From NCBI GenBank assembly GCA_025350055.1, contig JANXYK010000073.1:1-36655 (forward strand): a DNA stretch of 36,655 nucleotides. The letters are read 5' to 3'. The notes under the pieces are model-generated. The model did no database searches. It worked only from the letters and a program-made list of their open reading frames with translations, and was not told where the DNA came from. The translations under genes were made by a program, and so were the position numbers. Positions 6,099 through 14,592 of this stretch are shown here, piece by piece (positions within the stretch are counted from its first letter, which is position 1; each line of letters begins with the position of its first letter). The stretch is from Gammaproteobacteria bacterium. GTDB taxonomy: Bacteria; Pseudomonadota; Gammaproteobacteria; Steroidobacterales; Steroidobacteraceae.

Positions 6099-7853
6099 AT
6101 GAGCAACGCAGTGGCTACGCGACCCAGAACCGAGCGTGCCGGCGAAGATCCGGTGCTGCTGCTGGCGCACAACCTGCGCGCGCAACTGGCGAGTGTCAGC
6201 GGTGGCCTGGCCACCGACGACTACCTGCGCGCCTGGTGGGAGTGGTGGCTCAGCCTCGCCGCGCACCCGACCACACAATGGATGATGCTGCAGGAAGGCC
6301 TGGAGCGCGCCGCCGACAGCTGGCAATTCGCGCTGAGCGCTGCCGCGGGCAAGCCGCTGGCGCACGAACATCCGGATCCGCATTTCAAGGCTGATGGCTG
6401 GAACCAGTTTCCGTACAACGCGCTGGTGCGCAGCTACGGCAACATCGAACAATGGAGCGAGCAGCTGCTGGGCGGCACGGCCGGCATCAGCAGCGAGAAC
6501 ACGCAGCGCCTGGAATTCATGCGTCGCCAGCTGCTCGAGACGCTCTCGCCCGCGCACTACCTCGCCACCAATCCCGAGCTGATCGAGCAGACGCGCGCCG
6601 AAGCAGGCGCGAACCTGCTGCGCGGCTGGCAGCACTGGCTCGAGGATGCGCAGCGCATGCTGGGCGGCGGCGCCGCGCCAGGCACCGAAGCCTTCCGCGT
6701 CGGCGAGCAGCTCGCGATCACACCGGGCAAGGTGGTGATGCGCAATGAACTGATCGAACTGATCCAGTACGCGCCGCAGGGCGCGAGCGTGTATGCCGAG
6801 CCGATCCTGATCACGCCGGCGTGGATCATGAAGTATTACGTGCTCGATCTTTCACCGCACAACTCGCTGGTGAAGTACCTGGTCGAGCAGGGCCACACCG
6901 TGTTCATGATCTCGTGGCGGAATCCCGAGGCGCGCGATCGCGAACTGGGCATGGATGACTACCTGCGCCTTGGCGTGCATGCGGCGCTCGAAACGATCCA
7001 GACCATCGTGCCGGGCCGGCGCATCCACAGCGTGGGCTATTGCATCGGCGGTACGCTGCTGTCGATCGCTGCCGCGCAACTCGCACGCAGTGCCTCGAAT
7101 ATCCTGGCCTCGGTCACGCTGCTGGCGGCACAGACTGATTTCAGCGCACCGGGAGAATTGTCATTGTTCATCACGCCCAGTCAACTGGGCGCGCTCGATG
7201 CGCTGATGCAACGCGACGGCGTGCTGGCGAGCGAGCGCATGGGCGCGGCCTTTGCGCTGCTGCGCTCGAGCGATCTGATCTGGGATCCGGCGATCAAGAC
7301 CTACCTGCGCGGCGAGCGCAGCAAGCTCAACGACCTGATGGCCTGGAACGCGGATGGCACGCGCATGCCCTGCCGCATGCATAGCGAATACCTGAATCGC
7401 CTGTACCTGCACAATGAACTCGCCAACGGCAGCTTCACGATCGATGGCCAGCCGATCGATTTGCGCCGCATCAACGTGCCGATGTTCGTGGTCGGCACCG
7501 AGACCGATCATGTGGCGCCTTGGCCTTCAGTGCTGAAGACCCGCGCGCTGACGCGCTCGGAAGATTTCACCTTCCTGCTCACCAGCGGCGGGCACAACGC
7601 CGGCATCGTCAGCGGCCCCGTGCACCCCAAGCGCCGCCATCGCATCTACCAGTGGAACGACAATCACTCGACCCTGAGCCCGGCCGAGTATGAGCAGGCG
7701 GCGCAGATGCACAGCGGCTCATGGTGGCCGAGCTGGCAAGGCTGGCTGGCCGCGCACTCGAGCAGCGAACAGCAGTCAGCGCCGCAGCTGGGCAACAGTG
7801 CTGCGGGTTACCCGCCGCTGTGCGCCGCGCCCGGCGGCTACGTACACGGCTGA
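6099..7853 (+). CDS. phaC: Class I poly(3-hydroxyalkanoate) synthase
   Basis: PhaC polymerises short-chain 3-hydroxyacyl-CoA into PHA at the granule surface. The 584-residue protein has the N-terminal PhaC domain (about 75-245) and an alpha/beta-hydrolase core. The lipase-like box is GYCIGG with nucleophile Cys315; Asp470 lies in ETDHVAPW and His499 in GGHNAG. These positions nearly match the Cupriavidus necator enzyme (C319, D480, H508), which together with its length and single-subunit form marks class I. Typical family motifs WWEWW and NSLVKYLVEQGHTVFMISW are present. I chose the ATG at 6099, with AAGGA about 10 bases upstream; the longer frame from 6039 would run through the terminator. 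The gene converges on the Calx-beta gene with a 2-base gap. Confidence 0.95.
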   Translation: MSNAVATRPRTERAGEDPVLLLAHNLRAQLASVSGGLATDDYLRAWWEWWLSLAAHPTTQWMMLQEGLERAADSWQFALSAAAGKPLAHEHPDPHFKADGWNQFPYNALVRSYGNIEQWSEQLLGGTAGISSENTQRLEFMRRQLLETLSPAHYLATNPELIEQTRAEAGANLLRGWQHWLEDAQRMLGGGAAPGTEAFRVGEQLAITPGKVVMRNELIELIQYAPQGASVYAEPILITPAWIMKYYVLDLSPHNSLVKYLVEQGHTVFMISWRNPEARDRELGMDDYLRLGVHAALETIQTIVPGRRIHSVGYCIGGTLLSIAAAQLARSASNILASVTLLAAQTDFSAPGELSLFITPSQLGALDALMQRDGVLASERMGAAFALLRSSDLIWDPAIKTYLRGERSKLNDLMAWNADGTRMPCRMHSEYLNRLYLHNELANGSFTIDGQPIDLRRINVPMFVVGTETDHVAPWPSVLKTRALTRSEDFTFLLTSGGHNAGIVSGPVHPKRRHRIYQWNDNHSTLSPAEYEQAAQMHSGSWWPSWQGWLAAHSSSEQQSAPQLGNSAAGYPPLCAAPGGYVHG

Positions 7854-7855
7854 AC

Positions 7856-8728
7856 TCAGCGCGGCAGCAGGAACACTGCCGCGCGCTGTGTGTCGCCGAG
7901 CTGCGCTCCGCCCTCGGGATCACCGATCATCACGTAGAAGAATTCCGTGTGCCGGCGCGCGGGGTTCTTCAGTATCGGCACCGTCAACTGCACGGCACTG
8001 GTACCCGGCGGTATCGACACGCGCTCGGCCATGTGGCCACGGTAATCGGCTCCAGCCTTCGCGCCCGCAGCCTGCGTCCACCACCTGAAGCTTACGGCAC
8101 CGTCGCTGCCATCGAGGCGCGTCACGCTGACCAATGCGCTCTGACCGCCAGGCTGCACAATGAAAGTATCGGCAGCGAGCGTCAGCCGCCCTGGCACAGC
8201 AATGCGCGTTAGCTGCGCCATGCGCAGCGGCGCGGCATTTTCGCGCTCATCCAGTGCCTGCGATGCGCCCACCGCGAGCATGAAGACAACCACCGACATC
8301 AACTGCACGGAGCGCGCTGGCCACCGCCAGGCCGCGTGACGACGCGTCAAAGCCAGTCGCGGCAACGCCAGACGCGTGGGACGCGCCGCTGCGTCGGCCA
8401 GGCTGTCGATGCAACTCTGGTTCGCCGCTTCGAGCTGCGTGAGATCGAACTGCCGCTCGACGTTGGCATGCTCGCTGCCGTGTATGCCGAGCGCGCGACG
8501 CTGGATGCTCTGGCTGATAGTGCGTTGCAGATCGCGCGGCAACTTGCCGCGTCGCTGGTATTGATCGAGCAGCGCCAATGCTTCCCAACTGGCGCGCGGC
8601 ATGGCCGCGCAATGCGCCAGCAGATTTTCAGTCAGTGCATGTGAGCTGCATTCACCGGCGACATAGGCGTCGAGCCGCTGCTGCAGGATGTCGTTGCCCT
8701 TCATCGTAACCAGCGCTGTTGCGCGCAT
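7856..8728 (-). CDS. Single-pass membrane protein with C-terminal Calx-beta-like domain
   Basis: The 290-residue protein has no obvious family match over its N-terminal half, a helical region (ILQQRLDAYVAGE, SWEALALLDQYQRRGKLPRDL) likely to be cytoplasmic. A single hydrophobic segment follows at about 142-158 (VQLMSVVVFMLAVGAS), then a beta-rich C-terminal domain from about 180 resembling Calx-beta: LTLAADTFIVQPGGQSALVS, AGADYRGHMAERVSIPPGTS, VQLTVPILKN. The acidic Ca-binding residues typical of Calx-beta are not clearly conserved. It follows phaE-phaC on the same strand but has its own promoter-like sequence. A second ATG at 8704 is an alternative start. Its presence inside a PHA island is unusual and its role is unknown. 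Confidence 0.7.
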   Translation of the reverse strand: MRATALVTMKGNDILQQRLDAYVAGECSSHALTENLLAHCAAMPRASWEALALLDQYQRRGKLPRDLQRTISQSIQRRALGIHGSEHANVERQFDLTQLEAANQSCIDSLADAAARPTRLALPRLALTRRHAAWRWPARSVQLMSVVVFMLAVGASQALDERENAAPLRMAQLTRIAVPGRLTLAADTFIVQPGGQSALVSVTRLDGSDGAVSFRWWTQAAGAKAGADYRGHMAERVSIPPGTSAVQLTVPILKNPARRHTEFFYVMIGDPEGGAQLGDTQRAAVFLLPR

Positions 8729-8750
8729 CCGTGATTATTCTTGCAGCCAG

Positions 8751-8779
8751 CATATACAACTGCCGCTGCAGGCATTCAA
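8751..8779 (-). promoter_or_regulatory. Candidate sigma-70 promoter for the Calx-beta-like gene
   Basis: Read on the minus strand, TTGAAT (8779-8774) and TATATG (8756-8751) are separated by exactly 17 bases. Transcription would begin near 8744, leaving a leader of about 16 bases before the start at 8728 or 40 before the alternative start at 8704. Confidence 0.45.
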
Positions 8780-8828
8780 TCGTGTGAGGGTCTTATGTAA
8801 ATTGCGGCGCGCGCCGGAGCGCCGTCGC

Positions 8829-9869
8829 TCAGCGTCGCTGCAGCCAGCCAGCGATCGACTGCGGCAATTCGCGCTGCACGCGGCCGCTGACGTACATGCC
8901 GATGTGGCCGACATCCAGGCCGAGCGCCAGGTAGTCGCTGTTGCCCACCAGGCTCTGCATCGCTGTCGATGCGGCCGGTGGCACCAGGTGGTCCTGCTTG
9001 CCGTAGATGTTGAGCACCGGCTGCGTGATGCGACGCAGATCGACCGGTTGGCCGCCGATGCTGAGCGTGCCCTTGAGCAGGCGGTTTTCCTTGTAGAACC
9101 AGTTGCTGAACTCGCGGAACGCGGCACCAGCCTGGTCGGGACTGTCGAAGATCCATTTTTCCATGCGCATGAAATTGTCGGCCTGCGCCTGGCTGCCAGT
9201 GGTGTCGAGCAGGTCGACATATTTCTGCTGCAGCAGGCGGAACGGCATCAGCGAGACGTAGGCGGCGTTCAGCACATCGCCAGGCACCACGCCGTGCGCG
9301 GCCACCAGCGCATCGACGTCGATGCTCTGCACCCAGCGCGAGAGCAGGTTGTCGGGCGTCTGAAAATCGACCGGCGTCACCATCGTGATCAAATTGCGCA
9401 CCCGCTCAGGGTGCAGCGCCGTGTAGCACAGGCTGAAGGTGCCGCCCTGGCAGACACCGAGCAGCGTCGCCGAGGGCAATTGATGTTCGCGCAGCACCTC
9501 CGACAGGCAGCGATCGATGTAACCGTTGATGTAATCGTTCAGATCGAGGTAACGATCGGCGCCGTCGGGATAGCCCCAGTCGATCAGGTAGATGTCGAGA
9601 CCGAGTTCGAGCAGGCGACGGATCAGCGAGCGATCGGGCTGCAGATCCATCATGTACGGGCGATTCACCAGCGCGTACACGATCATGATCGGCGGCAGCT
9701 TGGCGCTCGCCGCCAGCGGTCGGTAGCGATACAGCGTGAGCTTGTCCTCGCTGTAGACGGCGTCTTTCTCGGAGCAGCCGAAAGTGACTTCGGAAGCGGC
9801 CTGCAGTGCCTGCAGGCTCTGCGTCAGCTTGCCCTGCAGCTCGCCCAGTTCCTCAAGCGGACTGCTCAT
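8829..9869 (-). CDS. phaC: Class III PHA synthase catalytic subunit PhaC
   Basis: This 346-residue protein is the short, class III form of PHA synthase, active only as a complex with PhaE. The nucleophile is Cys140 in LLGVCQGG, with Asp293 in YGKQDHLVPP and His322 in DVGHIGMYVS. All three are shifted by nine residues from the Allochromatium vinosum enzyme (C149, D302, H331), which supports the class assignment. Other class III hallmarks are VYALVNRPYMMDLQPDRSLI and DIYLIDWGYPD. The ATG overlaps the phaE stop (ATGA, 9866-9869), so the subunits are probably translationally coupled at similar levels. This second synthase lies only about 1 kb beyond the end of the class I phaC, on the opposite strand. 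Confidence 0.94.
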   Translation of the reverse strand: MSSPLEELGELQGKLTQSLQALQAASEVTFGCSEKDAVYSEDKLTLYRYRPLAASAKLPPIMIVYALVNRPYMMDLQPDRSLIRRLLELGLDIYLIDWGYPDGADRYLDLNDYINGYIDRCLSEVLREHQLPSATLLGVCQGGTFSLCYTALHPERVRNLITMVTPVDFQTPDNLLSRWVQSIDVDALVAAHGVVPGDVLNAAYVSLMPFRLLQQKYVDLLDTTGSQAQADNFMRMEKWIFDSPDQAGAAFREFSNWFYKENRLLKGTLSIGGQPVDLRRITQPVLNIYGKQDHLVPPAASTAMQSLVGNSDYLALGLDVGHIGMYVSGRVQRELPQSIAGWLQRR

Positions 9870-10861
9870 CGCCGCAGCGCTGCCTTCAGCTCGCGCAGTT
9901 GCTGATGAATACTGTTGAGTTCAGCGCGCGTCGGCAGGTCGAACTGTTTGGCCCATTCCTCGAGCAGCTCGCGCTGCCCGCTGCGCAGCTGGCTGAGCGA
10001 GTTGGTAAGCTCGGCCTGCGCCTGCACAAAGGCCGCGCCGCGCGCCGCCTGCGCATAGACCGATTCAGCCGAGTCGACCCACAGGTCATAGACCTCTTTC
10101 ATCGACGCAGGTGCGCCGCCGCTCTTGAGGCGCGGCGCGATGCGCTCGCCCAGTTCGCGCAGCGCTTTGCCGATGATGTCATTCCACTGCCCGCTCACCT
10201 GTAGCTGCGCCTGCGCGCAGCGCATGCCCAGCTGCGCGAGTCGCTGCATCGACTCCTGGCTCTCGCGTGTCGGGCCCAGCGCCGGCATGTTGAATGCCGA
10301 AGCGGCCTGGCCCGGCGCGCCGAAACCCGCCATGCCAATTCCTGGCATGCCAAATCCTGGCAGGCCAAACGCAGGCGCACCGACTCCTGGCGCGCCAAAG
10401 CCCGGCATCCCGAATCCCGGCATCGAGAAATTCGCCATGCCCGGTACAGCAGCTGCGGCCGCGCCAGGATTGAAGGGACTGGTGGCGGCAACACTGGCGG
10501 CACCGAAGGGCGTCGCCGCCCACAGGTTGGCGAACTGCTGCTGCAAACCGCCGAGGCCGTCGGTGAACACGCGCGCGCGCTGCTCGTTGTCGGTACTCGA
10601 GCTGGCGCGGCCCAGCAGTTCCCAGAGCGAGCGTGATACGCCCAGGTACTGCTCGCACTGGCGCAGGAAATGGCGCGCGATGTCATCGGCACCGCCCGCA
10701 GGCCCGCCCGAAGCCGCACTCGGCGCGGCACCCGCCGCAGCGCCAGCCGCAGCACCCGCCTTCGTCCAGGCGTTGCCAAGTTCCGTCCACTGCCGCAGCA
10801 GTTCGGCCTGGGCCTTCTGCATCGCCGCCGCCCAGTCGCCCGTGATCGCTTCAGGTCCCAT
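9866..10861 (-). CDS. phaE: Class III PHA synthase subunit PhaE with elastin-like repeats
   Basis: PhaE is the partner subunit of class III PhaC. The 331-residue protein shows the expected helical N-terminus (AAAMQKAQAELLRQWTELGN), a middle segment with GLGGLQQQFANLW, and the conserved C-terminal part GQWNDIIGKALRELGERIAP, VYDLWVDSAESVYAQAAR and a terminal helix. Two low-complexity stretches are unusual: an Ala/Gly linker at 35-58 and pentapeptide repeats at 147-184 of the form MPGFG/APGVG/LPGFG, like elastin. The ATG at 10861 has GGAGG 5 bases upstream. It overlaps phaC by ATGA. Confidence in PhaE rests on the context and C-terminal motifs. Confidence 0.9.
   Translation of the reverse strand: MGPEAITGDWAAAMQKAQAELLRQWTELGNAWTKAGAAAGAAAGAAPSAASGGPAGGADDIARHFLRQCEQYLGVSRSLWELLGRASSSTDNEQRARVFTDGLGGLQQQFANLWAATPFGAASVAATSPFNPGAAAAAVPGMANFSMPGFGMPGFGAPGVGAPAFGLPGFGMPGIGMAGFGAPGQAASAFNMPALGPTRESQESMQRLAQLGMRCAQAQLQVSGQWNDIIGKALRELGERIAPRLKSGGAPASMKEVYDLWVDSAESVYAQAARGAAFVQAQAELTNSLSQLRSGQRELLEEWAKQFDLPTRAELNSIHQQLRELKAALRR
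10310..10423 (-). repeat. 15-bp tandem repeats encoding elastin-like pentapeptides in PhaE
   Basis: About seven and a half copies of a 15-base unit, diverged from each other (for example GCCAATTCCTGGCAT and GCCAAATCCTGGCAG on the plus strand), encode (M/A/L)-P-G-(F/V/I)-G pentapeptides. The frame is kept throughout. The number of copies may vary between strains by replication slippage. Confidence 0.85.
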
Positions 10862-10903
10862 GTCGCCTCCAGCAGAATTTTGTCAGCGCACCCCGACAAT
10901 GAA

Positions 10904-10931
10904 ATCATACGCCGGCTACCCCGCGAGGTAA
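10904..10931 (-). promoter_or_regulatory. Candidate phaE promoter
   Basis: On the minus strand, TTACCT (10931-10926) and TATGAT (10909-10904) are 16 bases apart; the -10 matches consensus at five of six positions. The predicted start is near 10897, leaving a leader of about 36 bases to the ATG at 10861. The spacer contains GGGGTAGC, which also occurs in the phaR promoter block. Confidence 0.45.
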
Positions 10932-10973
10932 CCTTCGCGGCCTCGAGGCTACCGTGCCGGCAGGAGTCAGGTC

Positions 10974-11801
10974 ATGAAATTCAAGGCAATTGCCGCGCTG
11001 GCTGTGCTGCTGGCGCTGGGGAGCGTGGCCGCCTGGCACTGGTGGCCGCGCATTGCACCGGCACCGACGCCGCCGCCCCCGGTGGTCGCCCCGCCCGCAC
11101 CCGAGCCGGAACCTCCGGCGCAGATCGCCAACCCCATGCCGGCCGCGAGTGACGCTGCCGCCACCCCAGCGCTGCCGGCACTGGCGCAGAGCGATCAGCC
11201 CTTCCACGCGTCGCTGCTGCAACTGAATGGTGCACAGTCTGCCGCCGCGCTACTGGTGCCCGAAAACCTGATCCGGCACCTGGTCGCCACCGTCGACAAC
11301 CTGCCGCGGCACCGGCTCAGCGTGGAGGTGCGGCCGCTCCGCGCGACCGCGGGCTCGTTCAAGGCCACGGGCGACGAGTTGCACGCCACCCTCGATGAGG
11401 ACAATGCCAACCGCTACCAGCTGGCCGCGACCCTGCTGCGCCAGATCGACATGAGCGCGGTGGCGCATCTGTATCAAAGCTACTACGCGCTGTTCCAGCG
11501 TGCCTATGAGGACCTGGGCTATCCGCACGGCTATTTCAACGACCGGCTGGTGGCGGTGATCGATCACCTACTGGCAACGCCGGAACTTTCTGGCCCCGTG
11601 CAGCTGGTGCGCCCCAAGGTGTTCTGGGAATACGCGGATCCGGAACTGGAAGCGCGCTCGGCTGGCCAGAAATTCCTGCTGCGCATCGGCAACGCGAACG
11701 CGACCCTGGTGCGCGAGAAACTGCGCGCCCTGCGTGCGCAGATTGCCGCGAGCGCACCGACGGGCGCGCCGTCAACGGCGCCCGCTAAGGCGCCGCGTTG
11801 A
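10974..11801 (+). CDS. DUF3014 family membrane-anchored protein
   Basis: The 275-residue protein has an N-terminal anchor (MKFKAIAALAVLLALGSVAA, then WHWWPR), a long Pro/Ala-rich periplasmic linker (about 29-70), and a globular domain from about 78 typical of DUF3014: LVPENLIRHLVATVDNLPRH, the Tyr-rich LYQSYYALFQRAYEDLGYP, and GPVQLVRPKVFWEYADPELE. The family has no established function; the layout suggests an envelope protein. AGGAG lies 7 bases upstream of the ATG. Its 3' end overlaps the convergent aminopropyltransferase-like gene by 17 bases. Confidence 0.8.
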   Translation: MKFKAIAALAVLLALGSVAAWHWWPRIAPAPTPPPPVVAPPAPEPEPPAQIANPMPAASDAAATPALPALAQSDQPFHASLLQLNGAQSAAALLVPENLIRHLVATVDNLPRHRLSVEVRPLRATAGSFKATGDELHATLDEDNANRYQLAATLLRQIDMSAVAHLYQSYYALFQRAYEDLGYPHGYFNDRLVAVIDHLLATPELSGPVQLVRPKVFWEYADPELEARSAGQKFLLRIGNANATLVREKLRALRAQIAASAPTGAPSTAPAKAPR

Positions 11802-13272
11802 GCAGATTCGCGGGCGAGTACTGATCGGTCAGCAGGCGCGCGCTGGTCTTCCAGTCGACCTTGCGCGAATACAGTTCCAGCAGTGACAGCGGCGAGAAGC
11901 CGAACGGCTTGAAGGCGCCCACGAGCTGCTCGGCATTGGCGCGCAGGCTCGGCGCATCGGGCAGCGCGCCCAGGCGCGCGAGGATCACGCGGTTGTTGGC
12001 GCGCAGGTTGTAGAACTCGCCGAACACTTTCGCGTAGGTCACCGACTCGTTATCGTACAGGTGGCTGTTCGAAAAGGTATTGGCGGCCAACACCGCGCCC
12101 GGCCGCAGGAGCGAACGCACTTCCTGCAGGAATTCCGCGGTCAGCATGTGCTCGGGAATGTACTGGTGGTCATAGGCATCAAGCATGATCAGGTCGTAGC
12201 GCTGCGCGCCACGCACCGTGCGCCGCACGAACGCGCGCCCGTCTTCGGTGTGCACATGCAGTCGATCGCTGGCGTGAAAGGAAAAGTAGTCCGCGGCCAC
12301 ACGCACCACCGCGGGATCGATCTCGACCAGGTCGATCTGCGCCTGTGGCAGCAAAGTGGCGAGCGCGCGCGGCAGCGATCCGCCGCCCAGCCCGATGACC
12401 AGCACATCGTGCGGCGCAGGGTTCAGCAGCAAGGCACCCAGCATCATGTGCGCGTACTGGAACACCAGCTGGTCAGGCTGCGCCAGGTTCATGCACGACT
12501 GCCGGCCGATGCTGCACATCCGCGTGAAGCACAGGCAGCGCGAGCCCGCCCCTTCGTAGATCAGCACCTGGCGATAGAGCGAGCGCTCGGAATGCAGCAG
12601 GCGCAGCGGCGCGGATTCGCCCTCACCCGCAGCCTGCGCGCACGGCGGCAGGCTTAGCGGCAGCGCCGCCAGCAGCGCAGCGGCTGCCAGTGGCCGACGC
12701 AGCGCGCCGAGCGCGCCGATCACGGCCGAGATCGCCACCATCGCCCAGAGGATCTGGTTCACCTCGAAATACAGCACCAGATAGAACGAGGTCAGCAATG
12801 TGCCGGCGGCACTGCCGAAGGTGGACACGAAATACAGGCGACCGGTATCGAGCCCGGCACTGTGCCGATCGGCCACCAGCAGGCGTACCGCGTAAGGCGA
12901 CACCATGCCGGATATCGCGGTCGGCACACTGAACAGCAGCAGCGCCGCGCACAGCGAACCGGCACGCGGGTCTGTCAGGCGCAATGAAAGCGCATCGAGC
13001 AGGCTGGCGCCAAAGAGCATGATGGGCGCCGCGCTCGCGGCCGCGAGCCACAGCAGCAGGCACAGCCGGCGCAGGCTCGGGTTGGCGCGCGAGTAGTGGC
13101 CACCGAGCAGGTAGCCGATTGACAGGGCCAGCATGAACACCGTGATGATCGCGCCCCACACGTAGATGCTGCTGCCGAAGTAAGGCGCCAGCAGGCGACC
13201 GCCCAGCAACTCGAGCGCCATCACGAAAAAGCCGGACCAGCCGGCCACCAGGTACAACATCACGCGGTGCAT
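11785..13272 (-). CDS. Spermidine synthase-like protein fused to a membrane domain
   Basis: From the ATG at 13272 this is 495 residues. Residues about 5-210 hold several transmembrane segments (VWGAIITVFMLALSIGYLLG, LLTSFYLVLYF) of the MFS-like type found in membrane-bound aminopropyltransferases. Residues about 225-480 form a Rossmann methyltransferase-like domain with VIGLGGGSLPRAL (292-304) and DLVEIDP (314-320), then DGRAFVRR and LIMLDAYD, where spermidine synthases place their catalytic Asp. Such fusions are widespread, but their substrate is usually unproven. Four cysteines (246, 248, 253, 260) cluster at the start of the soluble domain. An in-frame GTG at 13302 could extend it by ten residues. 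Confidence 0.82.
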   Translation of the reverse strand: MHRVMLYLVAGWSGFFVMALELLGGRLLAPYFGSSIYVWGAIITVFMLALSIGYLLGGHYSRANPSLRRLCLLLWLAAASAAPIMLFGASLLDALSLRLTDPRAGSLCAALLLFSVPTAISGMVSPYAVRLLVADRHSAGLDTGRLYFVSTFGSAAGTLLTSFYLVLYFEVNQILWAMVAISAVIGALGALRRPLAAAALLAALPLSLPPCAQAAGEGESAPLRLLHSERSLYRQVLIYEGAGSRCLCFTRMCSIGRQSCMNLAQPDQLVFQYAHMMLGALLLNPAPHDVLVIGLGGGSLPRALATLLPQAQIDLVEIDPAVVRVAADYFSFHASDRLHVHTEDGRAFVRRTVRGAQRYDLIMLDAYDHQYIPEHMLTAEFLQEVRSLLRPGAVLAANTFSNSHLYDNESVTYAKVFGEFYNLRANNRVILARLGALPDAPSLRANAEQLVGAFKPFGFSPLSLLELYSRKVDWKTSARLLTDQYSPANLLNAAP

Positions 13273-13395
13273 GCAGCCAGTGTACCTGCTGCCGGGCAGC
13301 ACCCGCGGCCTGGCGGCCTGATGATTGACAGCCGCGCCCGCGAACGCCTACGGTGCACTGAACCTTTGTTTCCCCGGCAGGTCTGCTGCTCAGCC

Positions 13396-14046
13396 ATGAA
13401 TTCCACGCCCAAGGTCGCCCTCACCGCCGCGCTGCTGGCGCTCATCGTCACTTTCGGGGGTTGCAGCTCGCTCGATGCCCGTCCGGCGCCAGGCCCGCAG
13501 GCACCGGCGATCTTCGGCCACTGGGAGCGCGATGCCGCGCACAGCGACGACTTCGATGCCAAGCTCAACCAGCTGCTGAAGGAGCGCCAGCAACGCATGC
13601 GCGCGCGTCACGGCATGGGCACACGCCGCGGTGAAGGCGGCAGTCTCGACAGCCGTGATTTCGACCGGCTCGAATTGCCGCAGGAAGGCTCGGATCGCTT
13701 CCGTACCCGCACCAGCGACGATCTGCGCCCGGCGCGCCAGCTGAGCATTGCCAGCGAGGCCGACGGCGAAGCCTTCATCGTGAAGCAGGATGCGGAGACC
13801 GTGGGGCGCCGCTATCAGCCTGGCCAGACCGTCTCGCGCATCGATGACAGCGGCGCCGCGCAGATCAACTGTGGCTGGAAGCTGCAGGCCTTCGAGGTGC
13901 ACGCGCGTTACGTGCATGGCGCCACGCGCGACTGGCAATACCAGATCGAACCTTCCAGCGGGATGCTGCTGCTGCGCTTCGAGGTCAATGACCCGGAGAT
14001 CGGTCGACTGGCGATGCTGAGCCGCTATCGGCGCGTGTCGCCGTAA
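13396..14046 (+). CDS. Putative lipoprotein, unknown function
   Basis: The 216-residue protein starts with a lipoprotein signal (MNSTPKVALTAALLALIVTF) and a lipobox ending in GGC, so Cys24 should be lipidated and the protein placed in the outer or inner membrane. The mature part is hydrophilic, beginning FGHWERDAAHSDDF and later rich in Arg, with a likely beta-rich C-terminus (WQYQIEPSSGMLLLRFEVND). I do not recognise a family. The ATG at 13396 was chosen because the signal begins there; the open frame upstream to 13267 has no signal character. It is divergent from the aminopropyltransferase-like gene and no operon partner is evident. Confidence 0.75.
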   Translation: MNSTPKVALTAALLALIVTFGGCSSLDARPAPGPQAPAIFGHWERDAAHSDDFDAKLNQLLKERQQRMRARHGMGTRRGEGGSLDSRDFDRLELPQEGSDRFRTRTSDDLRPARQLSIASEADGEAFIVKQDAETVGRRYQPGQTVSRIDDSGAAQINCGWKLQAFEVHARYVHGATRDWQYQIEPSSGMLLLRFEVNDPEIGRLAMLSRYRRVSP

Positions 14047-14094
14047 CGTTGCGGCGCTGACGCTCAGCCGCCGCGCGCGCCTTGCCGAGCGCGC

Positions 14095-14484
<390 letters not shown>

Positions 14485-14592
14485 TTATCCGGGGCCCGTT
14501 TTCGCTGTCCGGTGGCCGAACCAAGGCTCCCGGCGCACAATGGGCAATTGGCTTAGGTTAGGTGCACAGGGGCACCGCCTGGCTGCAGGGGT

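Noticed and set aside
10310-10423. CRISPR-like or intergenic tandem repeat
   Set aside because: The units are contiguous, 15 bases long and in frame within phaE; they encode pentapeptides and have no spacers.
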